Below are positions 1 to 8,494 of a DNA stretch of 47,483 nucleotides, piece by piece. The stretch spans positions 1 through 47,483 of the forward strand of contig CAJQJX010000068.1 of NCBI GenBank assembly GCA_905478795.1. Reading direction: 5' to 3'. This DNA is from an uncultured Flavobacteriales bacterium (GTDB taxonomy: Bacteria; Bacteroidota; Bacteroidia; Flavobacteriales_D; Sanyastnellaceae). The notes under the pieces were generated by a model. It was not told the origin of the DNA. It was given only the letters and a program-made list of their open reading frames with translations, and searched no databases. Position numbers and translations under genes: made by a program. Numbering within the stretch: the first letter of the stretch is position 1; each line of letters begins with the position of its first letter.

Positions 1-1673
1 GGCTCCTCTTCGTCTTGGTCTACCACGATTCCGGCGCTAAAAGCCGCTCCGTCTGCTTTGGCCACCATGATCACATCTTCTTTCGAAGACAGGTCTACAA
101 TGGCAGCAAATGCGCCGTCGTCTCCCAGTTCAATCGCCTGTGCCCGTCGGCTTTGAGCGTAGCGCAGCTCCAAGTTGATGGGGGTGTCGGACAATTCATC
201 GCTGATGTTGAGTTTCCCTTTTACCACGACCGAGGCCCGGGCCCTCAGTGGCTCTGGCAGGGTCCACGTCATGATGTCCAGTCCACTTGTGCCCTGGCGC
301 CGGCTGGAAAAATACGCGGTTCGGCCATCTGCCGAAGTCACCAGTCCATGCTCGTCTCCTGCGGTATTGAGGGGGCTGCCCACATTGACAGGCTTGGACC
401 ATGCATCAGCTGCAGTGGGCGATGCCGCGCTGTCGAGTCGGCTGACCCAGATGTCATAGCCTCCGCCTCCAGGAATGCGGTTGGAGGCAAAATAAAGGGT
501 GCGTCCATCGGGATGGAGGTAGGGGGCCTTGTCGCTGAATGCCGTGTTAATGGGAGGTGGCAGGACCGAAGCGGCTCCCCAACTGCCGTCTTCCTGCAGG
601 GGGCTCACGAGAATGTCAATGGTGGGGTTGCCCTGGGCATCGGTGGTGGTTCCAGGCCGCACTGCAGCAAAATACAGCCACCTGCCATCGGGACTGACGG
701 CGGGTTGGGACTCCCATCCATCGGGTGTGTTCAGGGCGTCTAAGGCTTGTGGTTCATTCCATAGGTAGACCGTCTCCTCGCCGGTGTCCTCCAGCAACGA
801 ATAGCGGGCGGAGAACAGGTCAATGTTTTCCGGGTGGCCCGGGACAGGCGTTTTGACGGCGAGAAACAGAGAGCGGTTGTCGACAGAAATCGAGGCTCCT
901 CCATAGCCTGAAGTTCGGTTAAAAGGCTCTTCCATGGCGGAGCCATTGTCAAAGGCGACGGAAGGTCCGGTGCGCCTTGCCCAGGTGAATTTCTCAAAGG
1001 GCTTGCTCACCAAATCGCCCTTGGCCTTGCGCTCACCCGCACGGGTAAAAAACAACAGTGTGCCATCAGCTGACAACGCAGGCAGGTACTCTTGATCCCG
1101 CGTGGCCACGGACTCTAAAACTTGCGGTGGTGGGCTGTCGGTGTGCGCATTGTACTCTACGCGGAACTCAATTTCGGGCAGGTTTTTCTTCACGTCCTCG
1201 AGCCGGCGAACGGACCGTGGAAACAGGGGTTTCCCGGTGAAGTACTCCCACCGGATAAAGCGGTCAAACCACTCCAGTGCAGCTTCATAGCGGCCTTCTG
1301 AATAGGCGATGCTGCCCAAGGTGTAGGGAACTTCTGCATCATAGTCGGGACAGGCTTCATGGACGCTGAGCATTTGCGACCGGGCTTCTCCAAAGCCGTT
1401 TCCTTTCCTTCGGCTTTGACTAAACAACAGCAGGCCCAATTCAAACCTCGCCGTGATGGCGGCTTCATCGGCCTCTATGGCGTCCTCCAGATACCCTAGC
1501 CGTTTGTCGGCATCGTACTTCCTTTTGTCCGTGCCTTTTTCGATGAGCTTGATGGTTTTGGCATCCAATTCAGGCGCACAGGGATTGTCATCTTGTGCGA
1601 GGGAAAGGGAAGACACACTGGCAAAAAAGCCTGTGGTCAGCAGTATACCGGCCATTCGGCAAGTTGAGGTCAT
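1..1673 (-). CDS. PD40/TPR outer-membrane-type protein, 3' end outside window
   Basis: The gene reads leftward off the window edge, so the C-terminus is missing. Translation from the ATG at 1673 gives a signal peptide of about 26 residues ending near SLSLAQ, then a helical TPR-like stretch (about residues 30-130). After that come at least three beta-propeller PD40 units with the signature (S/H)PDGR-x-LYFAS and a YDIW-type segment. Near the window edge is a beta-sandwich-like stretch, a possible carboxypeptidase-regulatory-like domain. In Bacteroidota this architecture normally ends in an OmpA peptidoglycan-binding domain, as in PorE-like and related envelope proteins; that is inference here because the end lies outside. 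The start codon overlaps the upstream symporter stop as ATGA, which supports this start and translational coupling. Specific function unknown. Confidence 0.8.
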   Translation of the reverse strand, partial: MTSTCRMAGILLTTGFFASVSSLSLAQDDNPCAPELDAKTIKLIEKGTDKRKYDADKRLGYLEDAIEADEAAITARFELGLLLFSQSRRKGNGFGEARSQMLSVHEACPDYDAEVPYTLGSIAYSEGRYEAALEWFDRFIRWEYFTGKPLFPRSVRRLEDVKKNLPEIEFRVEYNAHTDSPPPQVLESVATRDQEYLPALSADGTLLFFTRAGERKAKGDLVSKPFEKFTWARRTGPSVAFDNGSAMEEPFNRTSGYGGASISVDNRSLFLAVKTPVPGHPENIDLFSARYSLLEDTGEETVYLWNEPQALDALNTPDGWESQPAVSPDGRWLYFAAVRPGTTTDAQGNPTIDILVSPLQEDGSWGAASVLPPPINTAFSDKAPYLHPDGRTLYFASNRIPGGGGYDIWVSRLDSAASPTAADAWSKPVNVGSPLNTAGDEHGLVTSADGRTAYFSSRRQGTSGLDIMTWTLPEPLRARASVVVKGKLNISDELSDTPINLELRYAQSRRAQAIELGDDGAFAAIVDLSSKEDVIMVAKADGAAFSAGIVVDQDEEE

Positions 1674-3076
1674 GCGGACTGTGTGGGGACTTCGAGTTCG
1701 TTTTCGCTGTGGGCGATGATGGTGGAAACAGCGCCATCACCGGTTACGTTGACCACCGTCCTGCACATATCCAGAATGCGGTCTACCGGGAAAATCAGGG
1801 CGATCCAAGCAGGATTGAGTCCCACGCTCTCCAAAACGATGATCATCAAGACCAGTCCTGCACTCGGAACTGCGGCCGCACCAATGGAGGCGAGTGTAGC
1901 GGTGATCACAATGACCGCTTGCTGGGCCAAGCTCAGGTCGACCATGTGAAATTGGGCGAGCGAGACGACTGCAACTGCCTGATAAAGAGAGGTTCCGTCC
2001 ATGTTGACGGTGGCGCCGATGGGCAGGACAAAACTGGTCGTCCGCTCCGAAACGCCGATGTTGTTGCGCACGCAATCCATCGTGACGGGCAATGTCGCCA
2101 CAGAGCTCGAGGTGGAGAAAGCCGTGATTTGGGCGTCCCGCATGCCGGCCAAAAAGGCCTTGAATCCCATCGGCTTGATGAGTAAGGCGACCAAAGAGGG
2201 ATAGAAAATGAACACCATAAAGGCCAAGCCCAGCACAACCACGATGCTGTATTGCAGCAGGTATTCCAGCAGCTGACGGAACATTTCGGGATCACTGCCA
2301 GCGGCGTTCACAATTTGTCCGGCCATCAGGGCAAAAACGAAAATGGGCATGGCCTTCATGACCACCCATACCATGCGCACAAAGACTTCGTTGAGGCTGT
2401 CTATGGCGCGCATCAAAGGGGCTGCTTGGTCTTTGGGCATGCCCACCAAAACGACCCCAAAGAAGACTGCAAAGAAGATGATTTGCAGCATGGACATGTC
2501 GGCTAACGATTTAAATATGTTCGTTGGTACCACGTCGACCAGTGGCTGCAAGGGGCCGGAAGATTTGGTGCGCTCGGCTTTGTTGAGCTTGTCGGTGACC
2601 CAATCGTTCATGGAGACTTGCTCCTGCGTGATTTGTTCAACCTTGCCTGCAAGTGCAGGGTCGTTGCGCAGGTTGATGTCGTCGAGTACCTGAATGCCGT
2701 TCGCATCGCGCCACAGCTCATACCGTATGCGGTTGGATTCAAGCAGGTCATCCGAGACACGCGCTCCAGGTTGCAAGAGGTTGACCAACACCAAACCAAC
2801 AATCACCGCCGTCATGGTCGTGAGGAGATAGGTCACGATCGTCTTGACGCCAAGCCGGCCCAATTTGGCGGGGTCACCCAGGCTCGCTACACCTGACATA
2901 ATGCTGAATAAGACGAGGGGTACTGCAATGAGCTTCAGGACATTAATGAAAATGTCGCCAAAGGGCTTGATGTAGTCCACGGTAAAGTCATTCCACCCAA
3001 AAGTGATGGACATCCAGGCGTAAATGACACCGACAGCGAGGCCGATGAGAACTTGCCAGTGCAGGGCGAGGCGCAT
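1670..3076 (-). CDS. Dicarboxylate/amino acid:cation symporter (DAACS family)
   Basis: This 468-residue polytopic inner-membrane carrier belongs to the glutamate/aspartate/C4-dicarboxylate:cation symporter family. The HP1 serine-rich tip is at residues 323-325 (SSS). The NMDGT motif of TM7 is at 358-362. The TM8 signature has D432, D436, R439, N443 and D447 in the spacing known from GltPh. The retained Arg (equivalent to GltPh R397) argues for an acidic substrate such as aspartate, glutamate or a dicarboxylate; which one cannot be read from sequence. Between TM3 and TM4 (about residues 105-180) lies a long, charged, non-membrane segment, longer than in GltPh. The gene follows aroC by 49 bp and overlaps the downstream PD40 gene by 4 bp, so the three genes may share a transcript. 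Confidence 0.93.
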   Translation of the reverse strand: MRLALHWQVLIGLAVGVIYAWMSITFGWNDFTVDYIKPFGDIFINVLKLIAVPLVLFSIMSGVASLGDPAKLGRLGVKTIVTYLLTTMTAVIVGLVLVNLLQPGARVSDDLLESNRIRYELWRDANGIQVLDDINLRNDPALAGKVEQITQEQVSMNDWVTDKLNKAERTKSSGPLQPLVDVVPTNIFKSLADMSMLQIIFFAVFFGVVLVGMPKDQAAPLMRAIDSLNEVFVRMVWVVMKAMPIFVFALMAGQIVNAAGSDPEMFRQLLEYLLQYSIVVVLGLAFMVFIFYPSLVALLIKPMGFKAFLAGMRDAQITAFSTSSSVATLPVTMDCVRNNIGVSERTTSFVLPIGATVNMDGTSLYQAVAVVSLAQFHMVDLSLAQQAVIVITATLASIGAAAVPSAGLVLMIIVLESVGLNPAWIALIFPVDRILDMCRTVVNVTGDGAVSTIIAHSENELEVPTQSA

Positions 3077-3125
3077 GCGTTGTAGAGGTTGGTGTTGCGT
3101 TCCGTTCGAGGCCGCAATCTAATGT

Positions 3126-4220
3126 TCAGAGCCGGGCGCTCCGCTGTCGCAACGCATGGTCGGCCAAGACCAACAAAACCATGGCTTCCACCATAGGAAC
3201 GGCGCGGGGCAAGACGCACGGGTCGTGCCGTCCGCGTCCGCTCAAGGTGATGTCTTCACCCGCTTGGTTGACAGTGGCTTGATCGGTCAACAAGGTGGCG
3301 ACGGGTTTAAACCCTAAGCGCAAGACAATGTCTTCGCCATTGCTGATGCCGCCTTGAATGCCTCCGCTGTGGTTGGTGGTGGTGCGAATGCTGCCGGTTT
3401 TCCCCGTGAAGGTGTCGTTGTGTTCTGAGCCCTTCATCAAGGTGCCACTGAACCCGCTTCCGAGCTCTAGACCTTTGACTGCAGGAAGGCTCCACAGCGC
3501 TTTGGCGAGGTCGGCGTGCAGCTTGTCAAATACGGGTTCACCCCATCCCGGGGGAACGTTTTGTGCCACAACGACAATGCTGCCTCCCACTGTGTCTCCA
3601 GATTTCTTGACGTCCAGAATGCGCGCTTCCATGCGGCGCGCAGTTTCTGCATCGGGACAGCGCACTGCATGGGCATCAACCGCTTCTGTGGGGTAGAATG
3701 CCGGTGGCGTTGGCATGGCAATGTCTTGGACGCGCTCAACGTAGGCCCCCACAGCAGGAGCTGGACCCTGAGGGTAGAGTTGTTCCAAAAACTGCCGAGC
3801 TATGGCACCTGCCACCACACGGGCAGCTGTTTCTCTGGCGCTTGAGCGTCCGCCACCGCGGTGGTCGCGAACGCCGTATTTGGCGTCGTAGGTGTAGTCG
3901 GCGTGGCTTGGACGGTATTGGCCTTCGAGGTGACTGTAGTCTCCTGGTTTGGCGTCACGGTTGGGGATGGTGAATCCAATGGGGGTGCCTGTAGTGCGGC
4001 CTTCAAATACTCCAGAGAGCAATGTCACTTGGTCGGACTCCTTCCGCGCGGTGGTCAGGTTGGATTGTCCTGGTCGCCGCCGCTGAAGTTCTGCTTGCAG
4101 CCGTTCGAGGTTGATGCTGACCCCAGCGGGCACGCCGTCGAGGACACCGCCAAGGGCGGGGCCGTGTGATTCTCCAAAGGTGGTGAGCTGAAACCGCTCT
4201 CCGATGGTGTTGCCGGGCAT
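3126..4220 (-). CDS. aroC: Chorismate synthase
   Basis: AroC (364 residues) converts 5-enolpyruvylshikimate-3-phosphate to chorismate using reduced FMN, the last step of the shikimate pathway. The N-terminus after the chosen Met carries the family hallmark GES-HG-x-A-x-GG-x-(L/V)-D-G-x-P. The RRRPGQS motif follows at about residue 50, [12 protein letters not shown]-x-RD-x-RGGGR-x-SARET in the middle, and [18 protein letters not shown] near the C-terminus. The reading frame stays open further upstream (to 4373), but that extension overlaps hutI on the other strand and lacks family similarity. The ATG at 4220 gives the normal length. A TACCTTTG element ends 4 nt before this ATG, so the mRNA may be leaderless. 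It is the first gene of a likely aroC-symporter-PD40 transcript. Confidence 0.97.
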   Translation of the reverse strand: MPGNTIGERFQLTTFGESHGPALGGVLDGVPAGVSINLERLQAELQRRRPGQSNLTTARKESDQVTLLSGVFEGRTTGTPIGFTIPNRDAKPGDYSHLEGQYRPSHADYTYDAKYGVRDHRGGGRSSARETAARVVAGAIARQFLEQLYPQGPAPAVGAYVERVQDIAMPTPPAFYPTEAVDAHAVRCPDAETARRMEARILDVKKSGDTVGGSIVVVAQNVPPGWGEPVFDKLHADLAKALWSLPAVKGLELGSGFSGTLMKGSEHNDTFTGKTGSIRTTTNHSGGIQGGISNGEDIVLRLGFKPVATLLTDQATVNQAGEDITLSGRGRHDPCVLPRAVPMVEAMVLLVLADHALRQRSARL

Positions 4221-4224
4221 GGTA

Positions 4225-4232
4225 CAAAGGTA
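4225..4232 (-). promoter_or_regulatory. Candidate -7 promoter element for aroC
   Basis: On the minus strand the sequence is TACCTTTG, an exact match to the Bacteroidota primary-sigma -7 consensus TAnnTTTG. It lies 4 nt upstream of the aroC ATG. I see no convincing -33 TTTG partner, so the call rests on the -7 match and its location in the 52-bp divergent gap to hutI. If used, transcription would start at or beside the start codon. Confidence 0.5.
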
Positions 4233-4272
4233 CGGGGCGGTTGGTCGCGCTTGATGTGCGAACTTGGGGCGC

Positions 4273-5538
4273 ATGGAAAGTGGATTTGCTTCTGGCCGCA
4301 TCCTCATCAAGGACATCGGCCACCTGGTTGGATTCGGCGCCAAGGCGCCGGGCAAACTTTCGGGGGCGGACATGCGCCAACTTCCGGTGATTCAAGATGG
4401 GTGGTTGGCTTTGGAAGATGGGCGCGTCATCGATGGAGGCGCCATGGCGGATTTCCCGGGGATTGCCGATTGGAATGGTTTGGAAGTGCTGGAAGCGGCG
4501 GGCCGTTGCGTGCTTCCCGCTTGGGTAGACAGCCACACTCACTTGGTGCATGCTGCCGCGCGAGAAGGTGAATTTGTCGACCGGATTCGTGGGCTGAGCT
4601 ACCAAGAGATTGCGGCCAAGGGAGGAGGCATTTTGAACAGCGCCAAGGCGTTGAGGGCCATGTCAGAGGACGACTTATTTGCGGTTTCTCTTGAGCGAAT
4701 GGAGCGGCTCATGCGCATGGGCACCGGGGCCATCGAGATTAAATCTGGTTACGGACTGGACCTTGAAAGCGAACTCAAGATGTTGAGGGTGGCCCGCAGG
4801 CTGGGCGCATTGGATCGGATCCCGGTCAAAACCACCTTTCTCGGTTGCCATGCAGTGCCCGAGGGCTGGGATGGCCCCGCTGCTTACACGAATTACATGG
4901 TGAAAGAAGTGTTGCCAGCGGTGGTAAATGAGGACCTGGCCGATCACGTCGACATCTTTTGTGAGGACGGCTACTTTGGACTCGACGAGACCCGGACCTT
5001 GCTCGAAGCAGCCCAGCTGAGGGGACTTCCGGCCAAGGTGCACGTCAACCAATTCAAAGCAAGTGGGGGGGTGGCGTTGTGCGTAGAATACGGCGCGATG
5101 AGTGTCGATCACTTGGAAGTGCTGCGCGCAGAGGATGTGGCAGAACTCGCCACAGGGGATACCATTCCGGTGGCGCTGCCCTTGTGTTCGCTGTTTTTGG
5201 ATTTGCCATTTACCCAAGGACGAACCTTGGTAGACGCTGGATGCGCACTGGCCATCGCTACGGACTTCAACCCAGGTTCTGCTCCATCGGGGAACATGCA
5301 CCTGGCGGCCGCTCTGGGCTCTGTGCGCATGGGGTTAGAACCCATCGAAGCATTGGCTGCGGCCACGACCAATGGTGCAGCTGCATTGGGCATAGAAACA
5401 GAAGTGGGTGGCTTGGGTGTTGGTCAAGAGGCGAGTCTCATGGTGACGCGACCCCTCGGCACAGTAGACGAGGCGCTTTATGCCTTTGGAGACCCCATTG
5501 CCGAACGTGTTTTGCTGCGTGGACATTGGGTGGATTGA
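4273..5538 (+). CDS. hutI: Imidazolonepropionase (histidine degradation)
   Basis: HutI hydrolyses imidazolone-5-propionate to N-formimino-L-glutamate, the third step of histidine breakdown. The 421-residue protein is an amidohydrolase-fold metalloenzyme. The metal-binding HxH lies in DSHTHLVH (H88, H90). KSGYGL is at about 157-162, GCHAVPE at 191-197, the HVNQF histidine is H257, SVDHLE has H280, and [11 protein letters not shown] carries the metal-site Asp331. I chose the ATG at 4273; an in-frame TTG nine bases earlier is a weaker option. The gene is divergent from aroC. Its product is the substrate of the formiminotransferase encoded at 8495-10195, with one unrelated secreted protein gene between. 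hutH and hutU are not in the window. Confidence 0.96.
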   Translation: MESGFASGRILIKDIGHLVGFGAKAPGKLSGADMRQLPVIQDGWLALEDGRVIDGGAMADFPGIADWNGLEVLEAAGRCVLPAWVDSHTHLVHAAAREGEFVDRIRGLSYQEIAAKGGGILNSAKALRAMSEDDLFAVSLERMERLMRMGTGAIEIKSGYGLDLESELKMLRVARRLGALDRIPVKTTFLGCHAVPEGWDGPAAYTNYMVKEVLPAVVNEDLADHVDIFCEDGYFGLDETRTLLEAAQLRGLPAKVHVNQFKASGGVALCVEYGAMSVDHLEVLRAEDVAELATGDTIPVALPLCSLFLDLPFTQGRTLVDAGCALAIATDFNPGSAPSGNMHLAAALGSVRMGLEPIEALAAATTNGAAALGIETEVGGLGVGQEASLMVTRPLGTVDEALYAFGDPIAERVLLRGHWVD

Positions 5539-5593
5539 ACCCTTTGTATCTTGAAGGTTGACTTTTTGTCGCATCGGACCCAGACAGCCCAAC

Positions 5594-8458
5594 GTGATCC
5601 AAACTAGCCGCCCCTTGATGTTGATGCTGTGCTCGGCCTTTTGGGCGGGTGCAGCGTGGGCGCAGACTCCTTTATTCGAGAACCATTCTGAAACGGCAGG
5701 GTTGTTGGGGAGTTACTTAAATCACAGTGCTTCCGTTGCCGATTATGACCTCGATGGTGATTTGGACGTTTACGTCGGCAGCCGTTTGGCCCCCAATACG
5801 CTGTACCGCAACGAAGGCAATGCGACTTTTGTTCCAGTGGTTGCCGGGGTTGAAGACGATGGCTTTACCATGGCCACGCTCTTCTTCGATTACGACAACG
5901 ATGGAGATCCCGATTTGCTGAGTTGCAACACGGGAGATTTCAATCATTTCTGGCGCAACGACGGGGGCGGGACCTTTACCGATGTGACCGATGAACTCGG
6001 GCTGGGTCAAGAGTCGCAATGCCGAGGTGCCCATGCGGCGGACATCAATATGGACGGTTGGCTCGACCTGTACATCGTCAATATGAACGAGCCGAATGCG
6101 TTCTGGCTTTCGGACGGAGAAGGTGGATTCACCGATGGTTACTATGCCTCTGGGGCCACCGACGACCTGATTGGGATGGGGGCGCTCTTTCTGGATATTG
6201 AGAACGACGGAGACCTGGACCTTTATCTGACGCACGACGCCAATCAGACCAATAAACTCTACATCAACGACGGGACAGGGCTGTTTACGGACCAGGCTCA
6301 AGCGTGGGGTTTGGATCTACAGGCCCAAGGAATGGGGGTCGATGCAACCGATTTAAACCACGACGGCTTCCTGGACCTGTACATTTCGAATAACCTGCCC
6401 AATGACCTGTACTTGAATCCAGGTACGCAGCCTGAATTGGGGCCTTTGGTCCCTTTCGACAACATCACAGAGGCGGCAGGGGTGGAGGATCCTGGGATGG
6501 GCTGGGGTACGGTGTTCATCGATCATGACCACGATGGCGAACGCGACCTGTACGTATCCAACGAATATTTCTTTTCGCCCTATCCCAATCTGTTGTACCA
6601 CAACAATGGCGACTTGACGTTCACGGACATCGCCGAAGGGGACGATTTGGAAAGTCCTTACAGTGGGTATGCCACGGTGGTGGCCGACTTCGACGCCAAT
6701 GGAACCGAAGACTTGCTGGTGGTCAACACATTGATTTCTGCCAATCCTGGTTGCCAGCTGTTTCTCAACTTAGATACTGTGAACCATTGGGTTGGTTTTG
6801 AATTGGAGGGCGTGGTGTCTCCCAGGGACGCTGCAGGGGCGAGGGTTGTGGTGCACTCAGGTCCGGACTTTCACCGCACCGATGCCTCATTCATAGGATA
6901 CAGTTACAGTTCTTGTGGCCCGTTGACCTTCAATTTTGGTTTGGGTGACCGCACCGCGGTTGACTCCGTAGAGGTTTTTTGGCCCAGCGGCTTGAGGACC
7001 ATTTTGGTGGATCCCGCGGTCAATCAATACCACACGCTATTGGAGACACCGTGTCTAGGGTTGTCGCCTGATTTGGATTGGCCTGAGATGGCTGAACTCT
7101 GTCCAGGCGAGGCCTTCGTCCTATCGGTTCCCGATGATTGGACGGCATCGGGTTGGACCTTGGGTGCAGACCATCCTGATGGCAGGGAAATCTCGCAGGA
7201 AGGGGTGGTGCAAGCCCTGTTGTCTTCTGGGAGTTGCTCGGTGTTGTCACCAGCGGTTGCGGTGAATGTTGTGGAGGCTGTTCCACCCACCATTGCACCC
7301 GATGGTGCGGAGCGGTTTTGTCAGGGGACCATTCGACAATTGTCGGTTCCCGGTCCGCAGGTAGATGTGCTATGGTCCAATGGTATTGCTGCTGACACCT
7401 TGTTCATCGCCGATTCAGATACCCTGACCGTCACCACCACCAACGTGTGCGGTTACATTGACACCAGTGAGCCATTGGTCATCGAAGTGTTCGATGCGCC
7501 TTCAGTTCCCATTGTTGTCCCCGGCCTCGTAGCAGCAGGAGATGCCCACACCTTTGAACCGGTTCAATTGGAGGGGGAGCCCTTGCGGTGGTATGCGCCC
7601 TATGGCCCGAATATTTTGGCGGATTTGTTGCAAGGAAGTACGGATCAAGTCGGGCCATTTATTCAGGAGGGCCCCACCTACACGACGCCACCACTGGGGG
7701 GCAGTACCGGCTGGTGGGTCAAGGCAGCAGGACTGCGTGATGATCGCCAAGCAAACGGGGGCAAGGAGACGGCATCCTCAGGGGGTTACATAGGGTCCGA
7801 CGCCTATGGTTTGACCTTTGATGCCCACGAGGACATCGTCTTGGAACGGGTGAAGGTATTGGCCGATGCCACTGGTCCGCGCACCTTCCAGTTGCGTTCG
7901 GTTCAGGCAGAAATTTTAATAGAGGTCTCCCAGTTGGTGGTTCCGGGATGGAACACCATTGAATTGGGGTTTTCCATAGAAGAAGGCGAGGGGTATGCAT
8001 TGTTGGTGAGTGCCCCAGAGGTGAGCTTCTGGCGCGACAATGTGGGCAGTGAGCAGTCCTATCCATATTCCATCGGTGAATTGGCGACCATCACCAGCTC
8101 CACCATACCCAATGCCGCAGGTGAGAACTATTACTACTTCTTTTACGATTGGGAGGTGTCATCTCAAGGGTTGGTGTGCGAGAGTGATGCGGCAGCGGCT
8201 TATGTAGAAGTGGTCGACGTGATTGCAGGATGCACATATGCGTTCGCGGCAAATTTTGATCCGCAAGCTTCGCTGGATGACGGGAGTTGTTTCCTGCAAG
8301 GGTGCCTAAATCCAGAGGCAAACAACTTTAATCCTCTGGCTTCTGTAGACGACGGAAGTTGTGTTGTTTCCTGTGACAGCGACCTCAATGGAGACGGTCA
8401 AATAGGCGCGCCAGATTTGTTGGAATTGCTTTCCTCTTGGGGTACTGTCTGTGACTGA
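5594..8458 (+). CDS. Secreted FG-GAP/VCBS repeat protein with ASPIC/UnbV domain
   Basis: This is a large exported protein of about 950 residues. After a signal peptide (hydrophobic stretch ending AGAAWAQ) come repeated FG-GAP/VCBS units with the calcium-binding look D-x-D-x-DGD-x-D-(L/V)-Y (about residues 40-400). An ASPIC/UnbV-type domain follows (about 420-490), with GLGDRTAVDSVEVFWPSG as its core. After that come Ig-like segments and a jelly-roll-like part. The end holds two short Cys repeats of the form C-x(6)-NFDP-x-A-x-(L/V)-DDGSC. The final 25 residues, around DLNGDGQIGAPDLLELL, resemble a single dockerin/EF-hand loop framed by cysteines. There is no classic Por_secre_tail or CHU_C domain. 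The start is uncertain: GTG 5594 or ATG 5618 give sensible signal peptides, TTG 5558 is less likely. Role unknown; likely surface or extracellular. Confidence 0.85.
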   Translation: MIQTSRPLMLMLCSAFWAGAAWAQTPLFENHSETAGLLGSYLNHSASVADYDLDGDLDVYVGSRLAPNTLYRNEGNATFVPVVAGVEDDGFTMATLFFDYDNDGDPDLLSCNTGDFNHFWRNDGGGTFTDVTDELGLGQESQCRGAHAADINMDGWLDLYIVNMNEPNAFWLSDGEGGFTDGYYASGATDDLIGMGALFLDIENDGDLDLYLTHDANQTNKLYINDGTGLFTDQAQAWGLDLQAQGMGVDATDLNHDGFLDLYISNNLPNDLYLNPGTQPELGPLVPFDNITEAAGVEDPGMGWGTVFIDHDHDGERDLYVSNEYFFSPYPNLLYHNNGDLTFTDIAEGDDLESPYSGYATVVADFDANGTEDLLVVNTLISANPGCQLFLNLDTVNHWVGFELEGVVSPRDAAGARVVVHSGPDFHRTDASFIGYSYSSCGPLTFNFGLGDRTAVDSVEVFWPSGLRTILVDPAVNQYHTLLETPCLGLSPDLDWPEMAELCPGEAFVLSVPDDWTASGWTLGADHPDGREISQEGVVQALLSSGSCSVLSPAVAVNVVEAVPPTIAPDGAERFCQGTIRQLSVPGPQVDVLWSNGIAADTLFIADSDTLTVTTTNVCGYIDTSEPLVIEVFDAPSVPIVVPGLVAAGDAHTFEPVQLEGEPLRWYAPYGPNILADLLQGSTDQVGPFIQEGPTYTTPPLGGSTGWWVKAAGLRDDRQANGGKETASSGGYIGSDAYGLTFDAHEDIVLERVKVLADATGPRTFQLRSVQAEILIEVSQLVVPGWNTIELGFSIEEGEGYALLVSAPEVSFWRDNVGSEQSYPYSIGELATITSSTIPNAAGENYYYFFYDWEVSSQGLVCESDAAAAYVEVVDVIAGCTYAFAANFDPQASLDDGSCFLQGCLNPEANNFNPLASVDDGSCVVSCDSDLNGDGQIGAPDLLELLSSWGTVCD

Positions 8459-8494
8459 ATTCGGATTAGTTTGGCGACCGAAAAAAGCCAAGCC

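Noticed and set aside
15-743. 242-codon plus-strand frame at the window start
   Set aside because: Opposite a PD40-repeat gene that has a signal peptide and clear repeats in the minus frame.
4221-4373. N-terminal extension of chorismate synthase by about 50 residues
   Set aside because: The extra residues have no family similarity and overlap hutI coding sequence; the ATG at 4220 gives the normal length.
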